Below, in pieces: positions 40,084-48,673 of a stretch of DNA of 64,000 bases. The DNA is from Azoarcus sp. PA01 (GTDB lineage: Bacteria > Pseudomonadota > Gammaproteobacteria > Burkholderiales > Rhodocyclaceae): NCBI GenBank assembly GCA_001274695.2, contig LARU01000004.1, positions 1,054,001-1,118,000 of the forward strand, in the 5' to 3' direction. A program made the translations under genes and the position numbers. The notes under the pieces were generated by a model, which saw only the letters and a list, made by a program, of their open reading frames with translations, did not search any database and was not told the DNA's origin. Numbering within the stretch: position 1 is the stretch's first letter; every line of letters begins with the position of its first letter.

Positions 40084-40824
40084 TCAGAACATGTGCTGGC
40101 CGCCGTTGATCGAGATATTGGCGCCCGTGACGAACGCCGCTTCCTCGGACGACAGGTAGGCCACCAGCCCCGCGATTTCTTCCGGCTTGCCCAGGCGCGC
40201 CACCGGAATCTGCGGCAGGATCTTGGTATCGAGAATCTCCTGCGGGATCGCCATCACCATCTTGGTGCCGATATAGCCCGGCGAGATCGTGTTGACGGTG
40301 ACGCCGGAACGAGCCACTTCCAGTGCCAGCGCTTTCGTGAAGCCGTGCATCCCCGCCTTGGCCGCGGAGTAGTTGGTCTGGCCGAACGCGCCCTTCTGGC
40401 CATTCACCGACGACACGTTGATGACCCGCCCCCACTTGCGCTCGACCATTCCGTCCATGACCTGCTTGGTCATGTTGAACACGCTGTCGAGGTTGGTCGA
40501 GATCACCGCATCCCAGTCCGCCTTGGTCATCTTGCGGAACGTCATGTCGCGGGTGATGCCGGCGTTATTGACCAGCACGTCCACCGGGCCGACCTCCTTC
40601 GTCACGATTTCGACGCAGCTCCGCGCCGAATCGAAATCCGACACGTCGCAGGGAAAGGCACGGAAGCCGTAACCCATGTTGTTCATCGTCTGCAGCCATT
40701 CGCCGGCTTTCGCGTTACCCGGCGAATGTGTGGTCACCACCCGGTAGCCCAGCGCCGCGAGCTTGATGCACACCGCTTCGCCCAGGCCACCCATGCCTCC
40801 CGTTACCAGTGCAACTCTTGCCAT
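40084..40824 (-). CDS. phaB: Acetoacetyl-CoA reductase (second phaB copy)
   Basis: The 246 residues start MARVALVTGGMGGLGEAVCIKL and carry the same short-chain dehydrogenase motifs as the neighbour: TGGMGGLGEAV, LVNNAGITRDMTF, NVSSVNG, and Tyr-Lys in NYSAAKAG. The end GANISINGGQHMF is the PhaB signature. It follows phaC by 108 bases and is probably cotranscribed with it. It is similar in length and motifs to the copy at 39122-39862 but clearly diverged, so the duplication is not recent. Confidence 0.95.
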   Translation of the reverse strand: MARVALVTGGMGGLGEAVCIKLAALGYRVVTTHSPGNAKAGEWLQTMNNMGYGFRAFPCDVSDFDSARSCVEIVTKEVGPVDVLVNNAGITRDMTFRKMTKADWDAVISTNLDSVFNMTKQVMDGMVERKWGRVINVSSVNGQKGAFGQTNYSAAKAGMHGFTKALALEVARSGVTVNTISPGYIGTKMVMAIPQEILDTKILPQIPVARLGKPEEIAGLVAYLSSEEAAFVTGANISINGGQHMF

Positions 40825-40932
40825 CTTCTAACTCCTCTCCCGTTTCGTCTCTCGAAGGGTCTGTAACAATGCCCGGCAACGCCCCCCGTAACCGCTGCCG
40901 CGGGCTGATTCTTCTTGTCCGCTATCGCGTGT

Positions 40933-42675
40933 TCAGGCTTTTTCCTTGACGTATCGGCCCGGCGCCGGTTCGGTCGGCTTGTACGTCGCATTGCCGAGGC
41001 GCGCGCGCGCCGCCACCTGCTTGCCGCCGCGCAGCTTCAGCCACTCGATCCAGTGCAGCCACCAGCTGCCCTTGCGTTCGGCGGCACCCTCCAGCCATTC
41101 GTCGGGGTCGGCTGCGGTGGAAGGATTGACCCAGAAGCTGCGGCGATTCTTGGACGCGGGATTGATCGCTCCGGCGATATGCCCGCTCGCCCCGAGCACG
41201 AAAGTCGTCTCGCCTCCGAGCAGACCGCGCGACAGGTAGGCGCCTTTCCACGGCACGATGTGGTCCTCGCGAGTCGCGAGCAGGTAGGCCGGCACATCGA
41301 CCCTGCCGAGATCGACCTTGACCCCGAGCACTTTGAGCTTGCCCGGCACGCGGAGGTTGTTTTCGAGGTACATGTTGCGCAAGTACCACGTCAGGAACGG
41401 TCCCGGCAGGTTCGTGCTGTCCGAGTTCCAGTACAGCAGGTCGAACGGCGGCGGCGTGCTGCCTTTCAGATAGTTGCCGACGACGTACTGCCAGATCAGG
41501 TCGTTGGCGCGCAGCGAGGAAAAGACGTTGGCGAGCTCCTGCCCCTTGAGCAGCCCGCCTTTGCCGATCGCCGCTTCGCGCGCCGCGACGCTCGCTTCGT
41601 CGACGAGGCAGGCGAGTTCCCCCGCATCGGCGAAATCGAGCAGCGTCGTCATCAAGGTGACGCTCTCGACCGGCTCCTCGCCGCGGCCGCGCGCGACCGC
41701 CAGCGCTGCCGACAGGATCGTGCCGCCGACGCAGAAGCCGAGCGCGTTGGGCTTTTTGACGCGCGTCACCGCGCGCACGACGTCGAGCGAGGTCAGCACG
41801 CCTTTGTCGACGTAATCGTCCCACGTGAAATGCCCGCCCTCCGGCCCGACGTTCTTCCACGACACGAGGAACACCGTGAAACCCTGCTCGACGGCGAAGC
41901 GCACGAGCGAATTTTCCGGCTGCAGATCCAGCACGTAATACTTGTTGATGCTCGGCGGAACGATCAGCAGCGGGACCTGCGCGACCTTGTCGGTGAGCGG
42001 CGCATACTGGATCAGTTGAACGAGCTCGTTCTCGTGGATGACCGCGCCCGGCGTGACGGCCAGATTGCGGCCGACTTCGAATGCCGCCTCGTCGGTCATC
42101 GAAATGCGCCCTTTTTCGAGATCCGCGATCAGGTTCTTCAGCCCTTTCGTGATGCTTTCACCCTTGGTCTCGACGGCCGTTTTGATGAATTCGGGATTGG
42201 TTGCCGCGAAGTTCGACGGCGCCAGCGCATCGATATACTGCCGCGTGAGGAACTGCACTCTCGACTTGGCCCGTCCGTCGGCCATCGGCAGCGCGTCGGA
42301 CACCTCCTTGAGGAATTCGGAGTTCAACAGGTATGCCTGCCGGACGTAATCGAACACCGGACTCGATGCCCATTCCGGCGACGAAAACCGGCGGTCGCCA
42401 GGCGGCGGTTCGACGATCGGCGCCGCCTGCTCGCCGGGCTTGCGCTGCAGCAGCGTCGACCACAAGGCCGCGTGCCGCTCCGCGAACTGCTGTTGCATGC
42501 GGCCGAGTTCCTCCGCTTCGGGCAACGGAAGACGCTGCACCGTTGCGCCCGAGTTGTCCTGCATCGCAGCCTGCTGACGCCCCACGGCGTCGAAGAAGTT
42601 CTGCATCATGGCCTGGCCGAACTGCAGCATTCCCTGAACCGCTGCGTTCGCCTGCTTGTCTTCCGAATCAGACAT
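40933..42675 (-). CDS. phaC: Class I polyhydroxyalkanoate synthase
   Basis: PhaC polymerises (R)-3-hydroxyacyl-CoA into granule-bound polyester. The 580 residues have the PhaC N-terminal domain (residues about 100-270) and an alpha/beta-hydrolase core with lipase-box-like GFCVGGT, whose Cys is the catalytic nucleophile (about residue 325). The catalytic Asp lies in ATREDHIVPW and the His in GASGHIAGAINP. Length and the phaC-phaB-phaR context fit class I, which needs no PhaE or PhaR-subunit partner. An AGGAGGGGC site precedes the ATG at 42675. The upstream region has long direct repeats. Confidence 0.97.
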   Translation of the reverse strand: MSDSEDKQANAAVQGMLQFGQAMMQNFFDAVGRQQAAMQDNSGATVQRLPLPEAEELGRMQQQFAERHAALWSTLLQRKPGEQAAPIVEPPPGDRRFSSPEWASSPVFDYVRQAYLLNSEFLKEVSDALPMADGRAKSRVQFLTRQYIDALAPSNFAATNPEFIKTAVETKGESITKGLKNLIADLEKGRISMTDEAAFEVGRNLAVTPGAVIHENELVQLIQYAPLTDKVAQVPLLIVPPSINKYYVLDLQPENSLVRFAVEQGFTVFLVSWKNVGPEGGHFTWDDYVDKGVLTSLDVVRAVTRVKKPNALGFCVGGTILSAALAVARGRGEEPVESVTLMTTLLDFADAGELACLVDEASVAAREAAIGKGGLLKGQELANVFSSLRANDLIWQYVVGNYLKGSTPPPFDLLYWNSDSTNLPGPFLTWYLRNMYLENNLRVPGKLKVLGVKVDLGRVDVPAYLLATREDHIVPWKGAYLSRGLLGGETTFVLGASGHIAGAINPASKNRRSFWVNPSTAADPDEWLEGAAERKGSWWLHWIEWLKLRGGKQVAARARLGNATYKPTEPAPGRYVKEKA

Positions 42676-42701
42676 CCGCCCCTCCTGAGGCAGGGGTCCG
42701 G

Positions 42702-42768
42702 GCTGCTTGCGGGCATGTCCCGGTGACCCTGGTGGTGTGCCGTCCTTCCACGCTGCTTGCCGGGCATG
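42702..42768. repeat. Direct repeat pair in the phaC upstream region
   Basis: GCTGCTTGCGGGCATG (42702-42717) recurs as GCTGCTTGCCGGGCATG (42752-42768), differing by one inserted C. The copies are 50 bases apart, about five helical turns. They lie between phaC (start 42675) and the divergent small gene at 42804. The 50-base spacing suggests two binding sites for one regulator. Confidence 0.6.
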
Positions 42769-42803
42769 GGGCCGCGGGCACAAGCCGGGTAGAATCGGCA
42801 ATC

Positions 42804-43025
42804 ATGTACATTGTCGCCATCGCGTGGTCATACGTGGTTCTGCTTGCTGCCATTTCCGACACCACGGTGATTGGCGGCGTGCTCACTTTCATATTCTGGG
42901 GGGTCGGACCGCTAGCCCTTTTTCTCTGGCTGTTCGGGACGCCGGCACGGCGCCGCAACGCACGCAAGAGCCGCAGCGCCGAAGAAACACGCGCCGACGA
43001 TGCCGACTCCACCCCCGATCAATAG
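42804..43025 (+). CDS. Small two-helix membrane protein of unknown function
   Basis: The 73-residue frame starts MYIVAIAWSYVVLLAAISD. It has two hydrophobic segments (residues about 2-20 and 24-45, the second GGVLTFIFWGVGPLALFLWLF) and a basic-then-acidic C-terminal tail (RRRNARKSRSAEETRADDADS). Positive charge after the second helix predicts both ends in the cytoplasm. I recognise no domain. A TAGAAT -10-like element at 42790-42795 lies so close to the ATG that the mRNA may be nearly leaderless, or the start may be wrong. It is divergent from phaC and convergent with pgeF. Confidence 0.65.
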   Translation: MYIVAIAWSYVVLLAAISDTTVIGGVLTFIFWGVGPLALFLWLFGTPARRRNARKSRSAEETRADDADSTPDQ

Positions 43026-43044
43026 TACCGATCATGCGTCCGGG

Positions 43045-43779
43045 CTAAGGTGCCAACCATACCATTGACACAAAGCGCCCCGTGATACCCTCCCTCCGGT
43101 AGGAAAAAAAACGATCCCGTTCGGCATAGGTGCAGATGCCCCCGCCGTACGTCCGCGACACCCCTAGCCGGGCCAGACGCAGGCGCGCGAGCAAAAACAG
43201 ATCCGCCATCCACTTGCCGGCCCCGGCGGCGGGCCGAAAGGCGATCGCGGTGGCTGGATCGGCCGCGACGAATGCCTCGCGAACTTCCTCGCCAACTTCG
43301 AAAGCGGCTGGCCCGATCGCCGGCCCCAGCCATGCCATCACGGTCGCAGCCGGTACGCCCATGCGTGCCAGCGTCGCATCCAGCCCCCCTGCGGCAAGAC
43401 CGCGCCATCCCGCATGGGCTGCTGCGACAACGCTGCCTTCGTCATTGCAGAAAAGCACCGGGAGACAATCGGCCGTCATCACCGCGCACACCGCGCCGGA
43501 CCGCGTCGCGACCGACGCATCGGCGCGGGCCGGGGCGCCGATGCCGTCGGCGTCGGTAACCGCGATGCCATGCACCTGCTCGAGCCACGCCGGCTCGTCG
43601 GGCAGGCACTTCCGAAGCAGGGCCCGATTGCGTTGCACGTCCGCGACCGAATCCCCGACGTGCAGGGCGAGGTTCATGCTCGCGTACGGTCCCGTGCTGA
43701 CCCCGCCGTTGCGCGTCGTCACGAGCCCGCGGACATGCGGCGGGGCCGGCCAGTCCGGCTCGATCCAGTCCGCCGTCAC
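43045..43779 (-). CDS. pgeF: Peptidoglycan editing factor PgeF (multicopper-oxidase-like YfiH family)
   Basis: The 244 residues match the YfiH/DUF152 family, with TADCLPVLF (about residue 107), AHAGWRGLAAG (about residue 124) and the C-terminal GGICTY segment. Family members were first seen as laccases or purine-nucleoside-modifying enzymes and, in E. coli, as PgeF, which prevents wrong L-Ser incorporation into peptidoglycan precursors. The start is a GTG at 43779 that overlaps the rluD stop codon as GTGA. The rluD-pgeF order is conserved in proteobacteria. Confidence 0.93.
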   Translation of the reverse strand: MTADWIEPDWPAPPHVRGLVTTRNGGVSTGPYASMNLALHVGDSVADVQRNRALLRKCLPDEPAWLEQVHGIAVTDADGIGAPARADASVATRSGAVCAVMTADCLPVLFCNDEGSVVAAAHAGWRGLAAGGLDATLARMGVPAATVMAWLGPAIGPAAFEVGEEVREAFVAADPATAIAFRPAAGAGKWMADLFLLARLRLARLGVSRTYGGGICTYAERDRFFSYRREGITGRFVSMVWLAP

Positions 43780-44738
43780 GACGCGGATTCCTCGCGCAGA
43801 CTCGCGAGCAGCGCTTCGAAATCGTCCGGCAGCGGCGATTCCCAAGTCATCTCCGCGCCACTTGCCGGATGCAGCAGGCCGAGCCGGAAAGCGTGCAACG
43901 CCTGCCGCCCGAACGCGTCGAGCACCGGACTGCCGCTGCGGCGCAATCCATAGGTCGCGTCGCCGACGAGCGGATGGCCGATGTGCGCCATGTGGACGCG
44001 GATCTGGTGCGTGCGGCCGGTCTCGAGCTGGCACTCGACGAGCGTCGCGCGGGCAAAGCGCTCGCGCGGGCGATAGCGGGTCGCGGCGGATCGGCCCGGC
44101 TGCACGACCGCCATCCGCGTCCGCTGGGTCGGGTGGCGGCCGATCGGCGCATCGACGACGCCCGGCCCCGCGACGAAGCGGTGCACCAGCGCAAGGTAGT
44201 GCCGCCTGACGGTGCGCGCCTGCAGCTGGCGCACGAGGGCGGTCTGGCTTTCCAGCGTCTTCGCGACGACCAGCAGGCCGCTGGTGTCCTTGTCGAGCCG
44301 GTGGACGATCCCAGCCCGTGGCACGGCCGCCAGTTGCGGCGCGTGATGCAGCAGCGCGTTCAGGAGCGTGCCGCTCCAGTTTCCGCTGCCGGGATGGACC
44401 ACCAGCCCGACCGGCTTGTCGATGACGAGGATTTCCTCGTCTTCGTGCACGACCACGAGCGGAATGTCTTCGGGCACTTCGGCAGCGGCTTCAGGGGGCG
44501 GAGCTGTATCGACCTCGAGCGACTCTCCGCCCCAGACCTTGAACTTGGCATCGGGCTGATCGCCGTCGAGACTCACCCGGCCGGACTTCAGCCACCCCTG
44601 CAGGCGGCTGCGCGAATGGGACGGAAACAGCCGCGCGAGCGCCTGATCGAGGCGCAACCCGGCGCACTCGGCCGGAATCGTCAATCGGTGGTGCAAAGGC
44701 GCCGCATCCTGTGGGCTATAATCGTCCGGTTCATTCAC
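43776..44738 (-). CDS. rluD: 23S rRNA pseudouridine(1911/1915/1917) synthase
   Basis: RluD modifies helix 69 of 23S rRNA. The protein has an N-terminal S4 domain (GLRLDQALARLFPSHSRSRLQGWLKSGRV) and the catalytic Asp in HRLDKDTSGLL (about residue 150). It also has the GRTHQIRVHMAHIGHPLVGD motif. I place the start at a GTG at 44738 (320 residues); the frame continues further up, but that would run deep into bamD on the opposite strand. No strong ribosome site is seen, so the start is not certain. It is divergent from bamD with a shared promoter region of only 13 bases between starts. Confidence 0.92.
   Translation of the reverse strand: MNEPDDYSPQDAAPLHHRLTIPAECAGLRLDQALARLFPSHSRSRLQGWLKSGRVSLDGDQPDAKFKVWGGESLEVDTAPPPEAAAEVPEDIPLVVVHEDEEILVIDKPVGLVVHPGSGNWSGTLLNALLHHAPQLAAVPRAGIVHRLDKDTSGLLVVAKTLESQTALVRQLQARTVRRHYLALVHRFVAGPGVVDAPIGRHPTQRTRMAVVQPGRSAATRYRPRERFARATLVECQLETGRTHQIRVHMAHIGHPLVGDATYGLRRSGSPVLDAFGRQALHAFRLGLLHPASGAEMTWESPLPDDFEALLASLREESAS
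44717..44722 (+). promoter_or_regulatory. Candidate -10 element of bamD
   Basis: A perfect TATAAT lies 29 bases before the bamD ATG. A matching -35 is poor (CAAAGG at 17 bases). The element lies inside the start region of rluD on the other strand, so the divergent promoters must overlap. Confidence 0.5.
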
Positions 44739-44751
44739 GCGAGTCTTTTTG

Positions 44752-45549
44752 ATGGCCAGGGTCACCTTTCGAAGTTTAGCGGTTATCGCCGCGCTGCTGC
44801 TTGGTGGTTGCGGTTCGATGCCCGAACAGATCGACATGACGGCGGGCTGGAACGCGCAGCGTCTCTACTCCGAAGCCAAGACCTTCATGAACGAAGGGGC
44901 ATACGAGCAGGCGATCAAGCTCTTCGAAAAGCTCGAAGCGCGCTATCCGTACGGGCGCTATGCGCAGCAGGCCCAGATCGAGGTCGCCTACGCCCAGTAC
45001 AAATCGGGCGAACCGGCGCTGGCGATCGCCGCCGCGGACCGCTTCATCAAGCTGCATCCGAATCACCCGAATGCCGATTACGCCTACTATCTGAAAGGCC
45101 TCGCGACGTTCAACGAAGACCTCGGACTGCTCGCGGGACTGTCCAACCAGGATCTTTCCGAGCGCGACCCGAAAGGCGCGCAGGAGTCGTTCGACACGTT
45201 CGGCCAGCTCGTCAAGCGTTTCCCGGAAAGCCGCTATGCCGAAGACGCGAGCCAGCGGATGCAATACCTCGTCAATTCGCTCGCCGCCCACGAAGTCCAT
45301 GTCGCGCGCTACTACTACCGCCGCGGCGCCTACGTCGCCGCGGTCAACCGCGCCAGGACGGCAATCGAGACGTACCCCCAGGCACCCGCTGCCGAAGAGG
45401 CGCTGTTCGTGCTGGTGAAAAGCTACGACACGCTCGGCATGACCGAGCTGCGCGACGACGCCGACCGCGTGATGCGCAAGAACTTCCCGAACAGCGTCTA
45501 TTTCGCCGGCGGGCCGAAGGACACCCGGCCGTGGTGGCAGCTCTGGTAA
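44752..45549 (+). CDS. bamD: Outer membrane assembly lipoprotein BamD
   Basis: BamD (ComL) is the essential lipoprotein partner of BamA in outer-membrane protein insertion. The 265 residues start with a signal peptide ending in the lipobox LLLGGC (Cys about residue 20). Five TPR-like repeats follow, with the start region YSEAKTFMNEGAYEQAIKLFEKLEARYPYGRYAQQAQIEVAYA and the family block HPNADYAYYLKGLATFNEDLG (about residues 100-125). A TTG one codon upstream is possible, but ATG is preferred. The rluD/bamD divergent pair is common in proteobacteria. Confidence 0.96.
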   Translation: MARVTFRSLAVIAALLLGGCGSMPEQIDMTAGWNAQRLYSEAKTFMNEGAYEQAIKLFEKLEARYPYGRYAQQAQIEVAYAQYKSGEPALAIAAADRFIKLHPNHPNADYAYYLKGLATFNEDLGLLAGLSNQDLSERDPKGAQESFDTFGQLVKRFPESRYAEDASQRMQYLVNSLAAHEVHVARYYYRRGAYVAAVNRARTAIETYPQAPAAEEALFVLVKSYDTLGMTELRDDADRVMRKNFPNSVYFAGGPKDTRPWWQLW

Positions 45550-45616
45550 GCGCCGCGGCAGCCGGGAGCCGCAGGCGGGGACAGGTTCGTTCCGCCGCCA
45601 ATCGACCTTCCCCTCG

Positions 45617-47062
45617 TCAGCTCCGGCCGTACGTATCCTCGAAGCGCACGATGTCGTCTTCGCCCAGGTAACTGCCCGACTGCACCTCGATCATCTCCAG
45701 CAGCATCTTCCCCGGGTTTTCGAGGCGATGCATGACGCCCAGCGGAATGTAGGTCGACTGGTTCTCGGACAGCAGGAAAGTTTCGTCGCCGCGCGTGACT
45801 CTGGCGGTGCCGCGCACGACGATCCAGTGTTCCGCCCGATGATGGTGCATCTGCAGGCTCAGCGACGCCCCCGGCTTGACCTCGATGTGCTTGACCTGGA
45901 AACGGCCGCCGGTGTCGATCGAATCGTAACAGCCCCACGGCCGATGTATCTTGCGATGCGCCAGCGCCTGCGGGCGGCTGGCGGACTTGAGCCGCGCGAC
46001 GATCTTCTTGACATCCTGCGTCTGGTCCTTGCGCGCGACCATCACCGCATCGGGCGTTTCGACGATCACCAGTCCCTCGACGCCGAGGCACACGACCATC
46101 CGGCTCGTCGCATGGACAAGGCTCCCGGTCGTGGCTTCGAACATCACGTCGCCGCGGCCGGAATTGCCGTCGTCGTCCTTGTCGGCGAGCGTCCACAGCG
46201 CATCCCACGCACCGACATCCGACCACCCGACCGACATCGGCACGACCTGCGGGGCAATGCCCAGTTCCGGCGTCGCCGCGAGCTTCTCCATGACTGCGTA
46301 GTCGATCGAATCCGATGGACAGGCCTGGAACGCCTCGCGGCCGACCCTGACGAAGTCGGCATCGAAGCCGGCCGTCCCGAGCGCCGCTTCGCATGCTGCC
46401 AGCATTTCCGGATTGAAATGCCGGAGCGCCTTCAGCCAGACACTGGCCTTGACCATGAACAGGCCGCTGTTCCACAGGTACGCGCCGCTCGCGACGTACT
46501 CGGCCGCAGTCTCGGCGTCAGGTTTCTCGACGAAGGACGCGACCGCATGAATGCCGGAGCCCGCTTCGTCACCGACGCGGATGTAGCCGTAGCCTGTTTC
46601 GGCGCGCTCCGGCACGATGCCGAACGTCACCATCGCGCCGGCCAGCGCCGCTTCGATGCCGATGTCGATCGCCCGGTGGAAAGCCTCACGGTCACGAATG
46701 ACGTGATCGGCCGGCATCACGAGCAAGACCCCATCGTCGCTGTCGCGCCGTACCGTCAGCGCGGCAAGCGTCAGCGCCGGCGCAGTGTTGCGTCCGACGG
46801 GTTCGAGCAGGATGTGGTTCGTCGGGCAGCCTGCCGCCCGCATCTGCTCGGCCGTGATGAAGCGGTATTCCTCGTTGCACACGACGAGCGGCTGTTCGGC
46901 CACCGGCAGACGTCCGGAAAACCCTGCGAGGCGAAGCGCCGTCTGCTGCAGCATCGTGTCGTCGCCGATCAGCGCCAGCAGCTGTTTCGGATATTGTTCG
47001 CGGGACAGCGGCCACAGACGCGTGCCGGAGCCGCCGGACAGGATAACGGGGTGAAGTTTCAT
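45617..47062 (-). CDS. manC: Mannose-1-phosphate guanylyltransferase / mannose-6-phosphate isomerase (type II)
   Basis: This bifunctional enzyme supplies GDP-mannose for exopolysaccharide or O-antigen. The 481 residues start MKLHPVILSGGSGTRLWPLSREQYPKQLL, the nucleotidyltransferase signature. Further motifs are SFVEKPD and LWNSGLFM, and a C-terminal cupin isomerase domain (GCYDSIDTGGRFQVKHIEVKPGASLSLQMHHHRAEHWIVV, about residues 370-410). The related AlgA, XanB and ManC cannot be told apart by sequence alone. No other polysaccharide gene is adjacent. An alternative start at 47074 adds four residues. Confidence 0.93.
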   Translation of the reverse strand: MKLHPVILSGGSGTRLWPLSREQYPKQLLALIGDDTMLQQTALRLAGFSGRLPVAEQPLVVCNEEYRFITAEQMRAAGCPTNHILLEPVGRNTAPALTLAALTVRRDSDDGVLLVMPADHVIRDREAFHRAIDIGIEAALAGAMVTFGIVPERAETGYGYIRVGDEAGSGIHAVASFVEKPDAETAAEYVASGAYLWNSGLFMVKASVWLKALRHFNPEMLAACEAALGTAGFDADFVRVGREAFQACPSDSIDYAVMEKLAATPELGIAPQVVPMSVGWSDVGAWDALWTLADKDDDGNSGRGDVMFEATTGSLVHATSRMVVCLGVEGLVIVETPDAVMVARKDQTQDVKKIVARLKSASRPQALAHRKIHRPWGCYDSIDTGGRFQVKHIEVKPGASLSLQMHHHRAEHWIVVRGTARVTRGDETFLLSENQSTYIPLGVMHRLENPGKMLLEMIEVQSGSYLGEDDIVRFEDTYGRS

Positions 47063-47509
47063 TGCGGGATCCATCGAGATGCGGTAGGGATCGGCGTGCG
47101 TGCACGCCGGAGTCGGGCAAGTGCCGCCCGGCTGCCGCGAGGATACGATAAAAACCCGTCTGCCATTTCGACCGACTGCAAGAGAGTGTGATCGCGGACA
47201 CTGAAAAGGGCCCGTTCGCGCCGCTGCTCGACATCCCCCACAGTTCCGGCCCCGGCAGCGGTCACCGAGCGCAAGCGCATCGCGCGAGTTGCGGTCCCTA
47301 AAGCAGGGGATTCGCCCTCCAGCCGCTTCCGGCGCACCTGCCTCGCACTCACGAGTCATCGAAAAGGTTCTTCGCTAAACCGGCGTCGACTATCGTAATC
47401 TTCCTGTCCGTAGCTGCTTTCATTCATTCGTCGAACCGTGTCCCGGCTCTCGCGCCCCGGATGGGCCGTTACCGAGAACGTTCATTCCACTCTTTCATGG
47501 AGCCCGATC
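47063..47509. other. 447-bp divergent gap manC / cysK
   Basis: I find no gene I trust. A 97-codon frame on the minus strand (47059-47352) has no recognisable features and overlaps the manC start. The region should hold both promoters, but I see no near-consensus pair. The cysK ATG is preceded by GGAG (47500-47503). Confidence 0.5.
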
Positions 47510-48487
47510 ATGTCGAACTGGTATTCCGACAACGCCTTGTCGATCGGCAAGACGCCCCTGGTCAAACTGAACCGCGTCACCGACGGCGCCGCGGCGACCG
47601 TCCTCGCGAAAATCGAAGGCCGCAACCCGGCCTATTCGGTGAAGTGCCGTATCGGCGCCGCGATGATCTGGGACGCCGAACAACGCGGCCTGCTCGGTCC
47701 CGGCAAGGAAATCGTCGAGCCGACGAGCGGCAACACCGGCATTGCGCTGGCGTTCGTCGCCGCCGCGCGCGGCATCCCGATCACGCTGACGATGCCCGAG
47801 ACGATGAGCGTCGAGCGACGCAAGCTCCTTGTCGCGTACGGCGCGAAGCTGGTGCTGACCGAAGGGGCCCAGGGCATGAACGGCGCGATCGCGAAAGCCG
47901 AGGAGATCGCCGCGTCCGACCCGGGTCGCTACGTGCTGCTGCAACAGTTCAACAACCCCGCGAATCCAGCGATCCATGCGTCGACGACAGGTCCGGAGAT
48001 CTGGAACGACACCGACGGCAACGTCGATATCTTCATTTCCGGCGTCGGCACCGGCGGGACGATCACCGGCGTGTCGCGTTACTTCAAGGAGACGCGCGGC
48101 AAACCGATCGTCTCGGTCGCCGTCGAACCCGAAGCGAGCCCGGTGCTGACGCAGACGCGCGCCGGAGAACCGCTCAAGCCGGGGCCGCACAAGATCCAGG
48201 GACTCGGCGCCGGCTTCGTGCCGAAAGTGCTCGACCTGTCGCTGATCGATGCGGTCGAGACGGTCAGCAACGACGACGCGGTTCTCTACGCACGCCGGCT
48301 CGCACGCGAGGAAGGGATCCTCTCCGGCATCTCGTGCGGCGCCGCAGTGGCAGTGGCTGCCCGCGTCGCCCAGCGACCGGAGAACGCCGGCAAGACGATC
48401 GTCGTGGTGCTGCCGGACTCGGGCGAGCGCTACCTCAGTTCGATCCTGTTCGAAGGCCTTTTCGACGCTTCGGGCGTGGCAATCTGA
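47510..48487 (+). CDS. cysK: Cysteine synthase A (O-acetylserine sulfhydrylase)
   Basis: CysK makes cysteine from O-acetylserine and sulfide with PLP. The 325 residues start [22 protein letters not shown]. The PLP lysine is in [19 protein letters not shown] (about residue 42), the substrate loop is [12 protein letters not shown], and the phosphate loop is [10 protein letters not shown]. CysK rather than CysM is supported by the SVKCRIGA motif and length. It is monocistronic and divergent from manC. Confidence 0.96.
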   Translation: MSNWYSDNALSIGKTPLVKLNRVTDGAAATVLAKIEGRNPAYSVKCRIGAAMIWDAEQRGLLGPGKEIVEPTSGNTGIALAFVAAARGIPITLTMPETMSVERRKLLVAYGAKLVLTEGAQGMNGAIAKAEEIAASDPGRYVLLQQFNNPANPAIHASTTGPEIWNDTDGNVDIFISGVGTGGTITGVSRYFKETRGKPIVSVAVEPEASPVLTQTRAGEPLKPGPHKIQGLGAGFVPKVLDLSLIDAVETVSNDDAVLYARRLAREEGILSGISCGAAVAVAARVAQRPENAGKTIVVVLPDSGERYLSSILFEGLFDASGVAI

Positions 48488-48673
48488 ACGACCCCTGCGC
48501 AGCCGCCCTCGCCCGGAACAGGGTGAGTGGCGGCGGTCGGCTGCCGCGGGACCACGCGATCACGCGCCGGCGCCGGGGCCGTCAGACGAGTCCCGCACGG
48601 GTCGCGCGAGCTTTCGGCGACCGACGATTCATAGCACAATGAACCTTCGAACAACCCCTCTCCGCAGCCCTCC

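Noticed and set aside
47059..47352. A 97-codon minus-strand frame in the manC/cysK gap
   Set aside because: It has no ribosome site, no motif and it overlaps the manC start.
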